Of a DNA stretch of 64,000 bases, positions 25,799-37,825 are shown piece after piece. The notes under the pieces are model-generated. The model did no database searches, was not told the DNA's origin, and saw only the letters and a list, made by a program, of their open reading frames with translations. Origin of the DNA: Ruminococcaceae bacterium AM07-15 (lineage in GTDB: Bacteria; Bacillota; Clostridia; Oscillospirales; Butyricicoccaceae); the NCBI GenBank assembly GCA_003477405.1, contig QUDE01000012.1, positions 26,570-90,569 on the forward strand, in the 5' to 3' direction. The position numbers were made by a program, and so were the translations under genes. Every line of letters begins with the position of its first letter. Position 1 is the first letter of the stretch.

Positions 25799-25818
25799 TT
25801 ATCCACAGGTTATCCACC
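25799..25818 (+). promoter_or_regulatory. oriC: DnaA boxes upstream of dnaA
   Basis: TTATCCACA (25799-25807, perfect) and TTATCCACC (25810-25818), two bases apart in direct orientation. An AT-rich run (25754-25785) lies just upstream and could be an unwinding element. The whole gap 25577-25909 holds no gene. Confidence 0.8.
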
Positions 25819-25827
25819 GTTTTTTTG

Positions 25828-25856
25828 TTGTGCTGGGGAATTTATTGTGATACAAT
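25828..25856 (+). promoter_or_regulatory. dnaA promoter
   Basis: TTGTGC (25828-25833), 17-base spacer, TACAAT (25851-25856), next to the DnaA boxes, which suggests autoregulation. Confidence 0.65.
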
Positions 25857-25909
25857 ATAGTCTGCTGTTTTATAGGCTTTACAGAAAAAATTTGAATGGA
25901 TGAGAAGAT

Positions 25910-27208
25910 ATGATGAGCCCTGCCGAGCTGCTGCAAAATGTAATCCATGTGCTGGAGCAGCAATTCACACCTGTTGTCATCTCCACCTGGTTTGGGGACG
26001 CCTCCGCCGTGACGGTGAAAGACGGCGTTTTTATTTTGCTCACCACCTCCCGCATGAAGCAGGAGATGATCGAAAACCGGTATGCCCAGCCTTTCTGCGA
26101 TGCTGTGCGGGACCTGACCGGCAGCGATCTGGCCCTGCGGGTGCTGTGCGGTGACGAAGAGCTGAGCCTGTGGAAGGCGGCCAACGAGGATACCGTCTAT
26201 GCCAACTACACTTTTGAGCGCTTCATCGTGGGCAGCAGCAACAAGTTTGCCCATGCGGCCGCCTATGCCGTGGCGCAAAAACCGGCCAGTGCCTATAACC
26301 CCCTGTTTATCTACGGCCAGTCCGGTCTGGGCAAAACCCACCTTCTCTATGCCATCGCCGGTTACATCGCCCGCACCCGCCCGGCCTACCGCATCGTCTA
26401 TGTCAAGGGCGACGATTTCACCAACGAGCTGATCAGCGCCATCCAACGGGGCGATGTGGCTTCCTTCCGGGAAAAATACCGCATGGCCGACCTATTGCTG
26501 GTGGACGACATTCAGTTCATCGCCGGCAAAATCAGCACCCAGGAGGAATTTTTCCACACCTTCAACACCCTGCACGAATCGGGCAAACAAATCGTCCTCA
26601 CATCTGACCGGCCTCCCAAGGAAATCCTCACACTGGAAGACCGTCTCCAGTCCCGCTTCGAATGGGGCCTTCTGGCCGACATCCAACCCCCGGATTTCGA
26701 AACCCGCATGGCCCTGGTCAATGCGAAAACCGAAATGCTGGGAGCTGAACTGCCGCCCAATGTGGTAGAATACATCGCCTCCTCCATTACAAACAATGTG
26801 CGGCAGCTGGAAGGCGCGGTGAAAAAGATCTTCGCCAAACACTCCCTCATGGGCCGGGCCATCGACATGACCCTGGCGGAAGAGTGCATCCGGGATATTT
26901 TCAAGGCAAGCCCAGGCCTGAAACCCACACCGGAACTGATCCTGGAAGAGACGGCCAACTTCTACAACATCACCACCGAGCGGATTCTGGGCTCGGCCAA
27001 AACAAAGGATGTGGTGGTGCCCCGGCAGGTGGCCATGTACCTGATCCGGGAAATGACCGATCTGTCCTTCCCAGAAATCGGCCGGTTTATGGGAAGAGAC
27101 CACACCACCGTGCTTCACGCCATCAACAAAACCCAGGTGCAGATCGAAAAGGACGAAAGCTTCTCCGCCGCCCTCAGCGACCTGAAAAAAAACATCCAGA
27201 ACCGATAA
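25910..27208 (+). CDS. dnaA: Chromosomal replication initiator DnaA
   Basis: 432 residues. Domain I (about 1-75), a short linker, AAA+ domain III with [21 protein letters not shown] (Walker A) and [13 protein letters not shown] (Walker B), and domain IV with the box-binding signature [15 protein letters not shown]. It opens oriC and loads the helicase. The linker (domain II) is short compared with B. subtilis. ATG 25910 has GAGAAG upstream; ATG 25913 is also possible. DnaA boxes flank it on both sides. Confidence 0.98.
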   Translation: MMSPAELLQNVIHVLEQQFTPVVISTWFGDASAVTVKDGVFILLTTSRMKQEMIENRYAQPFCDAVRDLTGSDLALRVLCGDEELSLWKAANEDTVYANYTFERFIVGSSNKFAHAAAYAVAQKPASAYNPLFIYGQSGLGKTHLLYAIAGYIARTRPAYRIVYVKGDDFTNELISAIQRGDVASFREKYRMADLLLVDDIQFIAGKISTQEEFFHTFNTLHESGKQIVLTSDRPPKEILTLEDRLQSRFEWGLLADIQPPDFETRMALVNAKTEMLGAELPPNVVEYIASSITNNVRQLEGAVKKIFAKHSLMGRAIDMTLAEECIRDIFKASPGLKPTPELILEETANFYNITTERILGSAKTKDVVVPRQVAMYLIREMTDLSFPEIGRFMGRDHTTVLHAINKTQVQIEKDESFSAALSDLKKNIQNR

Positions 27209-27439
27209 ACCACAAAATCCACGTTTTTTCCCCCAAGGGCTGTGGAAGGACGTGGATAGCTGTGGACAAAAAATAGACTGTGGACAACCCCATCAGAAAC
27301 GAAAAATCATCCACACCCCCTGTGCAAAGCCTCATCCCTTGAAGCCCAAGACTCCGGGGAAACTTTCCACAAATCCACAGGCCCTACGACTGTTACTATA
27401 AAAATGAATAACAGATAAGAACTGAAAGGAGCCCGCGAC
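27209..27439. other. oriC: dnaA-dnaN intergenic DnaA-box array
   Basis: No gene. DnaA-box-like 9-mers: TGTGGAAGG (27241), TGTGGACAA (27261-27269), TGTGGACAA (27279-27287), TCATCCACA (27307-27315), CTTTCCACA (27363-27371) and AAATCCACA (27371-27379). With the boxes before dnaA this makes a bipartite origin of the B. subtilis kind. Confidence 0.75.
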
Positions 27440-28552
27440 ATGAAGTTTACCTGTGAAAAAGCGGTGCTGAACGAAGCCATTTCCATCTGCATTCACGCCG
27501 TAGCCACAAAAAGCACCATCGCTGTTTTGGAAGGTTTGCTGATTACAGCGGAAGATGAACTCACCCTTTGCGGCTACAATTTCAAAACAGGCATCAAAAA
27601 AACATTTCCTGCTGAAATCAGCGAAAAAGGAAGCATTGTACTCAATGCCAAAATTTTCAGCGATATCGTACGCAAACTGCCCGACGATATGGTGGAGATC
27701 GTCTGCGACGATCATTATATGACCACCATCCGCTGCGGCCTGAGCGAATTCAACCTGATCGGCGCATCTCCCGCCGAATTTCCGGAACTTCCCAACGTAG
27801 AAAAAAGCCAGGGCATCAAACTGTCTTGCAAGCTGCTGCGCAGCATGATCGACCACACCGTTTTCGCCGTGTCCGACAACGAAAACAAACCCATCCACAC
27901 CGGCTCTCTCTTTGAAATCACCGGAAACCAGCTGACTGTGGTGTCGGTAGACGGTTACCGGCTGGCCATGAGCCAGGAAGAAGTGGAAAACGGCAAGACG
28001 GAAAATCTTTCTTTCGTGGTCCCCGGGGAAACACTGAAAGAAATCAGCCGGATCATTCCCGACAGCGAAGACAAAGCGGTCCATATTTATCCCGAGAAAA
28101 AACACGCTCTCTTTGAAGTGGAAGGCACATTGGTGACCACCCGACTTCTGGAAGGGGAATTTCTCAACTACCGCAATGCCATTCCCAATGACTGCACCAC
28201 AAAACTGGAAATCAACGTAAAGAGCATCATCGACTGCGTGGAACGGGTAAGCCTGATCATCTCCGAACGGCTGAAAAATCCCATCCGCTGCTGTTTTGAA
28301 GGAAATAGCCTGAAAATTTCCTGCGTTACATCCCTGGGACGGGCCTACGATGAGTGCACCATTGAAAATTGCCCGGAAAAAATCGAGATCGGTTTCAACA
28401 ACCGGTACCTGCTGGACGCTCTGCGGGCCTGCCCCGAAGAAAAGGTGGTTCTGGAGCTGAAAAGCAGCCTGTCCCCCTGCGTCATCCGGCCGGTGGAAGG
28501 AACCAAATTCCTTTATATGGTACTGCCTGTGCGGCTGAAAGCGGACGCCTGA
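27440..28552 (+). CDS. dnaN: DNA polymerase III sliding clamp (beta subunit)
   Basis: 370 residues, three repeated clamp domains; ring dimer that tethers polymerase III. Recognisable stretches are [14 protein letters not shown], the FPELPNVEK loop, [13 protein letters not shown] and the C terminus [19 protein letters not shown] precedes the ATG. Codon third positions are noticeably C-rich on this strand compared with genes just downstream. Confidence 0.98.
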   Translation: MKFTCEKAVLNEAISICIHAVATKSTIAVLEGLLITAEDELTLCGYNFKTGIKKTFPAEISEKGSIVLNAKIFSDIVRKLPDDMVEIVCDDHYMTTIRCGLSEFNLIGASPAEFPELPNVEKSQGIKLSCKLLRSMIDHTVFAVSDNENKPIHTGSLFEITGNQLTVVSVDGYRLAMSQEEVENGKTENLSFVVPGETLKEISRIIPDSEDKAVHIYPEKKHALFEVEGTLVTTRLLEGEFLNYRNAIPNDCTTKLEINVKSIIDCVERVSLIISERLKNPIRCCFEGNSLKISCVTSLGRAYDECTIENCPEKIEIGFNNRYLLDALRACPEEKVVLELKSSLSPCVIRPVEGTKFLYMVLPVRLKADA

Positions 28553-28590
28553 TACAAAAAACGTCGTTCCTTTTCACAAGGGAGGAGTTT

Positions 28591-28812
28591 ATGGAAACCA
28601 TCAAAATTCCCATCAAGACCCCATTCATCAAACTGGACAGCCTGCTGAAATTTGCCAATCTATGCCAAAGCGGCGGAGAGGCCAAAGAGCGCATCCAGGG
28701 GGGCGAAGTGCAGGTCAACGGGGAAGTCTGCCTGGCCCGGGGTAAGAAATGTATCCCCGGCGACAAAATTTTGTTCGAAAACACTGAGGTGGAGATCACT
28801 TCATGCAACTAG
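28591..28812 (+). CDS. yaaA: S4-domain RNA-binding protein YaaA
   Basis: 73 residues with a single S4 domain ([20 protein letters not shown], then [20 protein letters not shown]). Standard member of the dnaA-dnaN-yaaA-recF cluster, thought to bind ribosomal RNA. The ATG follows GGGAGGAG. The end overlaps recF by ten bases. Confidence 0.93.
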   Translation: METIKIPIKTPFIKLDSLLKFANLCQSGGEAKERIQGGEVQVNGEVCLARGKKCIPGDKILFENTEVEITSCN

Positions 28813-29918
28813 AAGCCATTCGCCTGAGCCATTTTCGCAACTATCAGGATGTTTCCCTTTCTTTTCCAGAAGGAGTCACCATCCTGGCGGGAGAAAATGC
28901 CCAGGGAAAAACCAACCTGCTGGAGGCCATCTTTCTTCTCACCGGCGGCCGGTCCTGGCGGGCGGGAAAAAGGGGAGACCTGATCTCCTTTCACCAGAGC
29001 CAGGCGCAGATCCAGGCCAAGGTCTTTTCCCGGCAGCGGGAATTTTCCATGGATCTGACTTTGCCCCGCACGGGGAAGCTGCAAAGCATCGTCAATGGCG
29101 TCAAACAAAAACGGCAGAGCGATCTGTCGGAAGTCTTTCGCTGTGTGCTCTTTTCCCCGGAAGATCTGTATCTGATCCGGGAAGGCCCGGCGGCCAGAAG
29201 ACGGTTTCTGGACACCGCTTTGTGCCAGCTGCGGCCCCGGTATGCTTTGGCTTTGGGAGAATACAACAAACTGCTGGAGCACAAGGCCAAAATCCTGCGG
29301 ATGCAGGAGGAAAACCCCTCTCTTCTGGCGGTTTTGCCCGATTTTACCCGGCGCATGGCCAAATGCGGGGCGGCCGTCATCCGTTACCGGGCCTTTTTTG
29401 CTGAAAAACTGGCCCGGGAAGCCTACCAGATCCAGCAGACCATTTCCGGCTGCGGGGAGGAGCTTCTGGCCGAGTACCAGACGGTGTCCACGGTGAAAGA
29501 TCCCAAGGCTTCGGAAGAGACCATCGAAGGCTGGCTTTTGGAACACGCCGAAAGCCATGAAAAAGCAGAGCTGGCTGCAGGACAATGCCTGACCGGACCC
29601 CACAAGGATGATTTGCTGCTGACCGTAAATGGCTCGGCGGCCCGGGGCTTTGCCAGCCAGGGACAGACCCGCACTGCCGCTTTGGCGCTGAAATTCGCCG
29701 AGCGGGAAATTTTCAAAGACGATCAGGGGGAATACCCGGTGATGCTGCTGGACGATGTGCTCAGCGAACTGGATTCCCGGAGACAGGAATATCTCATCGG
29801 AAAGACCGGCGGCGGACAGGTGATCATCACCTGCTGCGAGCGCACCCAGCGGCTGCGTCAGCTGCCAGGGGCGGCCTTTTTGGTGGAGGGGGGAACCATC
29901 GCCCCCTTGAATCAGTGA
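28803..29918 (+). CDS. recF: DNA replication and repair protein RecF
   Basis: 371 residues, SMC/ABC-like ATPase that helps load RecA at gaps. Walker [15 protein letters not shown], signature region [17 protein letters not shown], Walker [13 protein letters not shown]. The start overlaps yaaA, which points to coupled translation. Confidence 0.97.
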   Translation: MQLEAIRLSHFRNYQDVSLSFPEGVTILAGENAQGKTNLLEAIFLLTGGRSWRAGKRGDLISFHQSQAQIQAKVFSRQREFSMDLTLPRTGKLQSIVNGVKQKRQSDLSEVFRCVLFSPEDLYLIREGPAARRRFLDTALCQLRPRYALALGEYNKLLEHKAKILRMQEENPSLLAVLPDFTRRMAKCGAAVIRYRAFFAEKLAREAYQIQQTISGCGEELLAEYQTVSTVKDPKASEETIEGWLLEHAESHEKAELAAGQCLTGPHKDDLLLTVNGSAARGFASQGQTRTAALALKFAEREIFKDDQGEYPVMLLDDVLSELDSRRQEYLIGKTGGGQVIITCCERTQRLRQLPGAAFLVEGGTIAPLNQ

Positions 29919-29928
29919 GGAATGGAGT

Positions 29929-30207
29929 ATGTATCTGCATTTGGGACGGGATATTGTGGTATCCCGGCGGACCATCGTGGGCATTTTTGACTTCGATACC
30001 GCCACATACGGCAAGCGCACCCGGGAATTTCTCACAAAAGCACAGAAGGAGGGGCGGGTGGTCACCGTCAGCGATGAGCTGCCCAAAAGCGCCGTGGTCT
30101 GCGAAGAGGATGGCCGGACGGTGGTCTATATCTCCCAGATCTCTTCTCAGACCCTGCTGAAGCGGGCCAATGGCCAGCCTCTGCCGGAAAATCTGCTGTC
30201 TTTTTGA
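29929..30207 (+). CDS. remB: Extracellular-matrix regulator RemB (DUF370)
   Basis: 92 residues beginning MYLHLGRDIVVSRRTIVGIF, the DUF370 signature. Relatives of RemA/RemB in B. subtilis are DNA-binding activators of matrix genes, and in Clostridia this gene is regularly found between recF and gyrB. AGGAATGGAG precedes the start. Assignment as RemB rather than RemA rests on position and the longer C-terminal tail. Confidence 0.88.
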   Translation: MYLHLGRDIVVSRRTIVGIFDFDTATYGKRTREFLTKAQKEGRVVTVSDELPKSAVVCEEDGRTVVYISQISSQTLLKRANGQPLPENLLSF

Positions 30208-30246
30208 TCAAACAGGAAACAAGCCATCCGCCCCGTGGATTTTTGA

Positions 30247-32205
<1,959 letters not shown>

Positions 32206-32232
32206 TCCTGTGAGTGGGAAAGGAGAGGTACT

Positions 32233-32490
32233 ATGAAACGACTGCACAAAAGCCGCAATGATCGGGTACTGGCCGGTGTGTGCGGCGGCATCGCCGAGTT
32301 TTTCGGCATCGATCCCACCTTGGTGCGTCTGGCCTGGGCTGTGATGATCTTTTTCGGCGGCAGCGGACTGCTGCTGTATATCATCTGTGCTCTGATCATT
32401 CCCAATGACACAGGGGACAACTACTATGGCCCCTCCCAGAACCAGGGAATGAATATGGACGGTACCGACGACAACGGCGGCTGGCGTTAA
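32233..32490 (+). CDS. PspC-domain small membrane protein
   Basis: 85 residues: KRLHKSRNDRVLAGVCGGIA, then FFGIDPTLVRLAWAVMIFF and LLLYIICALIIP. This is the phage-shock-protein-C domain with one re-entrant helix and one membrane helix. The C-terminal tail is Asn/Gly/Asp-rich. PspC relatives sense membrane stress. Inserted between gyrB and gyrA, with a strong AAAGGAGAGG site. Confidence 0.9.
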   Translation: MKRLHKSRNDRVLAGVCGGIAEFFGIDPTLVRLAWAVMIFFGGSGLLLYIICALIIPNDTGDNYYGPSQNQGMNMDGTDDNGGWR

Positions 32491-32503
32491 TGGAAAAACG
32501 GTC

Positions 32504-32599
32504 TTTTGCAGCCCTGGCTTTTGGGCTGGGGCTGCAAAGGCCGGGAGCTTCCTGCCACAGCGGTGCCTTGATGGGGCAAGGCTGTGGCAAGAGTCTCCC
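32504..32599 (+). other. Two hairpins in the gyrA leader
   Basis: TTTGCAGCCC (32505-32514) pairs with GGGCTGCAAA (32529-32538). A longer hairpin pairs GGGAG (32543-32547) with CTCCC (32595-32599) and GCCACAGC (32554-32561) with GCTGTGGC (32581-32588). No T run follows either, so they are not ordinary terminators. Confidence 0.5.
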
Positions 32600-32606
32600 G
32601 TTCTGT

Positions 32607-32638
32607 TTGACAGAAATGTGATATTCTTTTTTGATAAT
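32607..32638 (+). promoter_or_regulatory. Possible gyrA promoter
   Basis: TTGACA (32607-32612) and GATAAT (32633-32638) with a long 20-base spacer; the weak spacing lowers certainty. Confidence 0.4.
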
Positions 32639-32667
32639 ACATATGGTATTTGAAAATAGGTGAAAAC

Positions 32668-35190
32668 ATGAGTGAAATCAACGATTTGACCTTTGAGGGC
32701 CAAACGATTATCGATGTAGATCTGGAAAAGGAAATGCGCAAGTCCTACATCGATTACGCCATGAGCGTCATCGTCAGCCGGGCCCTGCCCGATGTGCGGG
32801 ATGGTCTGAAACCGGTGCACCGGCGCATTCTTTACGCCATGTACGAGGACAACCTGACGGCGGACAAGCCCTATCGGAAATCGGCCACCACCGTGGGCAA
32901 TGTGCTGGGCCGGTACCATCCCCATGGCGACGCTTCGGTGTACGATGCCCTGGTGCGTCTGGCCCAGGATTTCTCCCTGCGCTATCCTTTGGTGGACGGC
33001 CACGGCAACTTCGGCAGTGTGGACGGCGATCCTCCGGCGGCTTACCGTTATACCGAAGCCCGTATGGCCAAGCTGGCGGCCAATATGCTCAGCGATATCG
33101 AAAAGGACACCGTGGATTTTGTCCCCAACTACGACGACAAAATGAAGGAGCCCTTCGTGCTGCCTTCCCGGTTCCCCAATCTGCTGGTCAACGGCTCTTC
33201 GGGCATCGCCGTGGGCATGGCTACCAACATCCCGCCTCACAACCTGCGGGAGGTCTGCCAGGCCATCTGCTATGTGATTGACAACCCGGAAGCCACTTTG
33301 GAGGACATCTGCCGCTTTATCAAGGGGCCGGATTTCCCCACCGGCGGCATCATCATGGGCCGGGCCGGTATCCGGGCAGCTTATGCCACCGGCCGGGGCC
33401 GGATCATCGTCCGCTGCCGGGCGGAGATCGAAGAGCATAGCCAGGGCCGGTTCCGCATCGTCATCACCGAACTGCCCTACATGGTCAATAAGGCCCGTCT
33501 GATCGAAAACATTGCCGATCTGCACAAAGAGCGCCGGGTGGAGGGCATCACCGATCTGCGGGATGAATCCGACCGGGACGGCATGCGCATCGTCATTGAG
33601 CTGCGCCGGGATGCCAATCCTCAGGTGGTGCTCAATCAGCTGTACCAGTATACCCAGATGCAGGAGACCTTCTCGGTGATCAACCTGGCGTTGGTGCACA
33701 ACCAGAGTCAGCCCCGGGTGCTCACCCTGCGGGAAATGCTGGACGAATACATCCGGTTCCAGTATGAAGTGGTGGAGCGGCGCACCCGCTATGATCTGCG
33801 CCGGGCCCAGGAGCGGGCGCATATTCTGGAAGGATTGAAAATCGCCTGCGAGAACATCGACGAAGTCATCCGCATCATCCGTCAGAGCTATGACGACGCC
33901 AAAGTGCGCTTGATGGAGCGGTTTGATCTGTCGGAAGTCCAGGCCCAGGCCATTCTGGATATGCGTCTGGGACGGCTGCAAGGGCTGGAAGTGGAGAAGA
34001 TCGAAAATGAATTGGACGCTCTCCACAAGAAGATCGCCGAATACGAGGACATTCTGGCTCACGCCGAAAAGATCTATGCCATTGTGAAGCAGGAGCTCAC
34101 CGAGATCTGCGACAAGTTCGGCGACGAACGGCGTACCGAGATCTCCATGGTGGAAAATGAGCTGGATATTGAAGACCTGATCGAAGAGGAGCAGTGCGCT
34201 TATACCCTGACCCGTCTGGGTTATATCAAGCGGCTGCCGGTGTCGGCCTACCGCACCCAGAAGCGGGGCGGCCGGGGTATTACCGCCATGGCTACCCGGG
34301 AAGAGGACATTGTGGAAACGGTGTTTACCGCCTCCACCCATGACCATGTGCTCTTCTTCACCAATCTGGGCAAGGTGCTGCGGCTGAAAGGATATATGAT
34401 CCCCGAGGCTTCCCGCACATCCAAGGGCACCAACATCGTCAACCTTCTCCAGCTGGAAGGGGGCGAGCGGGTCACCGCCATGATCCCCATCAAGGAATTC
34501 TGTGACGGGGCTTATGTGTTCTTTGCCACAAAACAGGGCGTGGTCAAACGTACCCATCTGTCCGAGCTGCATACCGCCCGAAAGGCCGGTGTGCGGGTCA
34601 TCACCCTCAATGAGGGAGACGAGCTCATTGGCGTGCGTCTCACCGATGGCCAGGATAAGATCATCCTGTGCACCCATGACGGCAGGGGCATCCGTTTTGA
34701 TGAAAAAGAAGTGCGTACCATGGGCCGTTCGGCGGCCGGTGTCCGTGGCATCCGTCTCAGCGAAGGAGACTATGTGGTGGGTGTGGCCTGCGACAGCGAA
34801 GGCCAGTATCTGCTTACCGTCACCGAAAATGGCTATGGCAAGCTGACTTCTCCCCGGGAATTCACCGAGCATCACCGGGGCGGCGGCGGCATCATCGCCC
34901 ACAACCTCACCGACAAAACAGGGCCTTTGGCCGGGATCAAGTCGGTGGATACCTATAACGACATTCTGCTCATCACCGATGAGGGCGTGATTATCCGCAC
35001 CGGTGTGGAGACCATCCGTGTCTGCTCCCGTTCCTCCCAGGGCGTCAAGCTGATGCGGCTGGATGAAGGGGTCAAGCTGATTTCTCTGGCCAAGGCCGAC
35101 AAGGAAGAAGAGGAAGAAGCGGAGGAAAACCCGGAAAATACAGAAACTGCCGAAAACACCCAGCAGCCTGAGCCGGAGAAGGGAGAATAA
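32668..35190 (+). CDS. gyrA: DNA gyrase subunit A
   Basis: 840 residues. The catalytic Tyr is in [10 protein letters not shown], the GyrA box in QKRGGRG, with six beta-propeller blades behind it and an acidic Glu-rich tail ([13 protein letters not shown]). The quinolone region reads [10 protein letters not shown], so the residue matching E. coli Ser83 is Ala89; Asp93 matches Asp87. The ATG at 32668 has AGGTG six bases upstream. rnhA follows eight bases after the stop. Confidence 0.98.
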   Translation: MSEINDLTFEGQTIIDVDLEKEMRKSYIDYAMSVIVSRALPDVRDGLKPVHRRILYAMYEDNLTADKPYRKSATTVGNVLGRYHPHGDASVYDALVRLAQDFSLRYPLVDGHGNFGSVDGDPPAAYRYTEARMAKLAANMLSDIEKDTVDFVPNYDDKMKEPFVLPSRFPNLLVNGSSGIAVGMATNIPPHNLREVCQAICYVIDNPEATLEDICRFIKGPDFPTGGIIMGRAGIRAAYATGRGRIIVRCRAEIEEHSQGRFRIVITELPYMVNKARLIENIADLHKERRVEGITDLRDESDRDGMRIVIELRRDANPQVVLNQLYQYTQMQETFSVINLALVHNQSQPRVLTLREMLDEYIRFQYEVVERRTRYDLRRAQERAHILEGLKIACENIDEVIRIIRQSYDDAKVRLMERFDLSEVQAQAILDMRLGRLQGLEVEKIENELDALHKKIAEYEDILAHAEKIYAIVKQELTEICDKFGDERRTEISMVENELDIEDLIEEEQCAYTLTRLGYIKRLPVSAYRTQKRGGRGITAMATREEDIVETVFTASTHDHVLFFTNLGKVLRLKGYMIPEASRTSKGTNIVNLLQLEGGERVTAMIPIKEFCDGAYVFFATKQGVVKRTHLSELHTARKAGVRVITLNEGDELIGVRLTDGQDKIILCTHDGRGIRFDEKEVRTMGRSAAGVRGIRLSEGDYVVGVACDSEGQYLLTVTENGYGKLTSPREFTEHHRGGGGIIAHNLTDKTGPLAGIKSVDTYNDILLITDEGVIIRTGVETIRVCSRSSQGVKLMRLDEGVKLISLAKADKEEEEEAEENPENTETAENTQQPEPEKGE

Positions 35191-35198
35191 ATCTCCGT

Positions 35199-35636
35199 AT
35201 GAAGCAAGTGGAAGTATATACCGACGGGGCCTGTTCGGGAAACCCGGGCCCCGGAGGCTGGGGGGCCATTCTCCGGTTCCAGGGGATCGAAAAGGAGATC
35301 GCCGGTTTTGAACGGGAGACCACCAACAACCGGATGGAGCTCACCGCGGCCATCCAGGGCCTTTCCCGGCTGAAAGAGCCCTGTCAGGTGGATCTTTACA
35401 CCGATTCTCAGTATCTGTCCAAGGCCATCAACGAAGGATGGCTGCAAAACTGGAAGAAAAAAGGATGGGTGAAAAGCGACAAAAAGCCGGTGCTCAATGT
35501 GGAGCTGTGGCAGGCGCTGGACGAGCAGCTGCGGCGGCATCAAGTGACCATCCATTGGGTCAAAGGTCATGCGGACAACCCATTCAACAACCGATGCGAT
35601 GCGCTGGCCACCGGCCAGATTGCCCAAAATCGTTAG
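35199..35636 (+). CDS. rnhA: Ribonuclease HI
   Basis: 145 residues; removes RNA from RNA-DNA hybrids. Active-site acids are in [33 protein letters not shown] and the C-terminal [11 protein letters not shown], with the basic handle [13 protein letters not shown] present. It sits eight bases after gyrA, so probably on the gyrase transcript. Confidence 0.96.
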   Translation: MKQVEVYTDGACSGNPGPGGWGAILRFQGIEKEIAGFERETTNNRMELTAAIQGLSRLKEPCQVDLYTDSQYLSKAINEGWLQNWKKKGWVKSDKKPVLNVELWQALDEQLRRHQVTIHWVKGHADNPFNNRCDALATGQIAQNR

Positions 35637-35661
35637 CGCAGAGCAGCGTATAAAATTCCTG

Positions 35662-35691
35662 TTGCAATATACACTAAAATGGTGTATATTG
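35662..35691 (+). promoter_or_regulatory. nifS promoter with embedded palindromic operator
   Basis: TTGCAA (35662-35667), 17-base spacer, TATATT (35685-35690). A perfect ten-base inverted repeat, CAATATACAC (35665-35674) and GTGTATATTG (35682-35691), spans from the -35 to the -10, the place where a repressor would block RNA polymerase. Confidence 0.65.
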
Positions 35692-35770
35692 AAGGCGGAG
35701 AAACAAATCCCTCTGCACAGCATCCAAGCATCATGCTTTGCAGGAAGCCATATAGAAAGGATGTTGCAAC

Positions 35771-36931
35771 ATGTTTGTTTATGCAGATAACGCAGCCACA
35801 ACCCGCATCGCTCCCCAGGTGCTGGACGCCATGCTGCCTTATTTGAAAGAGGAATACGGCAATCCCTCCACCTTGTATAAGCTGGGCCGGGAAGCCAAAA
35901 TCGCCATAGAGAAGGCCCGGGAGCAGGTGGCTCAGGTCATCGGCGCCAAGGCCGAAGAGATCTTTTTCACCGGCAGCGGCACCGAGGCCGACAACATGGC
36001 CCTGAAAGGGGTTCTCTATGGCCCCGCCGGCAAAGGGAAAAAGCATCTGATCACCACCAAGATCGAGCATCATGCCATTTTGCATACCGCCATGGCTCTG
36101 GAGAAAGAAGGATTCCAGGTGACTTTCCTGGATGTGGACAAGAACGGACGGGTGGACCTGGAAGAGCTGAAACAGGCCATCACACCCGATACCGCTCTGG
36201 TATCCATCATGGCGGCCAACAACGAAGTGGGAACCATCCAGCCCATTGAAGAGATCGGAAAAATCTGCCGGGAAAAGGGTGTTTTGTTCCACACCGATGC
36301 GGTACAGGCCTTCGGCCATATGCCCCTGGATGTGAACAAAATGAACATCGACCTTCTGTCCCTGTCGGCCCATAAGATCAACGGGCCTAAGGGCAGCGGC
36401 GCTTTGTATATCCGCCGGGGACTGGGCTTGCGCCCGGTGATCGAAGGCGGCGGCCAGGAGCGCAACCGGCGCAGCGGCACCGAGAATGTGGCCGGTATCG
36501 TTGGCCTGGGCCAGGCGGCTCAGCTGGCCATGGAGACCATGGAAGAAGAGTCGGCCCGTCTGAAGGCACTGGCCAAAAAGCTCACCGACGGCGTGCTTCA
36601 GATCCCTGAGACCATTCTCACCGGAGATCCGGAGAACCGCCTGCCTGGCGCTTGCAGCTTTGCCATCAGTGCCATCGAGGGCGAATCCCTGGTGCTCTAT
36701 CTGGATATGGAGGGCATCTGCACTTCCACCGGTTCGGCCTGCTCCACCGGCAGCCTGGACCCGTCCCATGTGCTCATGGCCATCGGTTTGTCCCATGAAG
36801 TCTCTCACGGTTCTCTGCGGGTGACTTTGGGCCGGTTCAACACCGAAGAAGAAGTGGACTATATTATCGAAACACTGCCGAAGGTGGTGGAGAAGCTCCG
36901 GAGCATGTCTCCGGTGTGGAACCGCAAGTGA
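35771..36931 (+). CDS. nifS: Cysteine desulfurase NifS/IscS type
   Basis: 386 residues, PLP enzyme that makes a persulfide from cysteine for Fe-S clusters and tRNA thiolation. It starts MFVYADNAATTRIAP; the Schiff-base Lys is in LSLSAHKINGPKG; the active Cys loop is CTSTGSACSTGSLDPSHVL. GAAAGG lies upstream of the ATG. Followed after 20 bases by the scaffold gene. Confidence 0.97.
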   Translation: MFVYADNAATTRIAPQVLDAMLPYLKEEYGNPSTLYKLGREAKIAIEKAREQVAQVIGAKAEEIFFTGSGTEADNMALKGVLYGPAGKGKKHLITTKIEHHAILHTAMALEKEGFQVTFLDVDKNGRVDLEELKQAITPDTALVSIMAANNEVGTIQPIEEIGKICREKGVLFHTDAVQAFGHMPLDVNKMNIDLLSLSAHKINGPKGSGALYIRRGLGLRPVIEGGGQERNRRSGTENVAGIVGLGQAAQLAMETMEEESARLKALAKKLTDGVLQIPETILTGDPENRLPGACSFAISAIEGESLVLYLDMEGICTSTGSACSTGSLDPSHVLMAIGLSHEVSHGSLRVTLGRFNTEEEVDYIIETLPKVVEKLRSMSPVWNRK

Positions 36932-36951
36932 TCGGCAAGGAGGAGTTTGTT

Positions 36952-37395
36952 ATGCTGTATTCGGAAAAAGTTATGGACCATCTGGCCCATCCCCGGAATG
37001 TGGGTGAGCTGGAGGATGCCAATGCCGTGGGTGAGGTGGGCAACCTCAAGTGCGGCGATATCATGAAGATCTACATGAAGATCGATGAAAACGAAGTGAT
37101 CCAGGATGTGCGCTTCCAGACTTTTGGCTGCGGCGCTGCGGTGGCCACCTCTTCCATGGCTACCGAAATGGTCAAGGGCAAGACGGTGAAGGAAGCTCTG
37201 GAGCTGACCAACGCCGCTGTGGCCGAGGCCCTGGACGGACTGCCCCCGGTAAAGATGCACTGCTCGGTGCTGGCGGAAGAGGCCGTCAAGGCTGCTTTGG
37301 CCAACTATTACAAGGGCCAGGGCAAAGACCCGGTCCAGTATGTGGGCTGCACCGGCGACTGCAAGGCCTGCCACGGGGAAGAAGATCATCACTAA
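36952..37395 (+). CDS. nifU: Fe-S cluster scaffold NifU/IscU type
   Basis: 147 residues. MLYSEKVMDHLAHPRNVGEL opens the U-type scaffold; cluster ligands are the Cys in NLKCGDIMK, FGCGAAVATSSM and KMHCSVLAEEA. A C-terminal extension VGCTGDCKACHGEEDHH adds three more Cys and two His and is not part of the minimal IscU fold. AAGGAGGAG lies six bases before the ATG; earlier in-frame starts overlap nifS. Confidence 0.95.
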   Translation: MLYSEKVMDHLAHPRNVGELEDANAVGEVGNLKCGDIMKIYMKIDENEVIQDVRFQTFGCGAAVATSSMATEMVKGKTVKEALELTNAAVAEALDGLPPVKMHCSVLAEEAVKAALANYYKGQGKDPVQYVGCTGDCKACHGEEDHH

Positions 37396-37401
37396 AAATG
37401 G

Positions 37402-37440
37402 AAAATACCGCTTTGAAGTTTATTCAAAGCGGTATTTTTT
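37402..37440 (+). terminator. Terminator of nifS-nifU
   Basis: AAAATACCGCTTTGAA and TTCAAAGCGGTATTTTTT pair around GTTTA. Confidence 0.9.
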
Positions 37441-37527
37441 GCAAAAACTAAATATATTTATTTTTTTCAAAGATTAGTTGATATAAAAAAGCATGATTTT
37501 TGGGGGGAAAGGAGGAAAAAGGAAACA

Positions 37528-37820
37528 ATGTATCATTATCGTCGCAATCTGATGATTTTCAGTGTGCTTTTGTTGTTGCTGGGCCTGTTGCGTACCGTGT
37601 TCTTTGTTCAGCAGATGGGCTCCTGGATGGAGCTTTTCAAGATGGATAACATCGACATGGTCAAGCTGGTTCTTTTGTTCCTGTGTGATCTGCTCACCAG
37701 CATCGGGGCTGTGCTTCATCGGCGTGGAGAAGAATTGGGAAGAAAAAATGCAGAAGAACCAAAAGTAATTTTGCCCATTTCTGTAAAAAACCGGCTGTGC
37801 ATCAAGCACAGCCGGTTTTT
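37528..37820 (+). pseudogene. Small membrane protein gene without a stop before its terminator
   Basis: GGAAAGGAGGAAAAAGGAAACA precedes an ATG that encodes MYHYRRNLMIFSVLLLLLGL, a second helix MVKLVLLFLCDLLTSIGAVL and a basic, Glu-rich tail RRGEELGRKNAEEPK. The frame then has no stop, passes through the terminator stem at 37785-37820 and would run antisense through the yitT gene to 38778. A stop (TAA) lies in the neighbouring frame just after NAEEPK. A one-base shift or a lost stop near the end of a small two-helix protein is the simplest reading. Confidence 0.5.
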
Positions 37821-37825
37821 GTTTT
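37785..37825. terminator. Bidirectional terminator between the small gene and yitT
   Basis: AAAAAACCGGCTGTGC, loop ATCAA, GCACAGCCGGTTTTT then GTTTTT. Confidence 0.9.
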
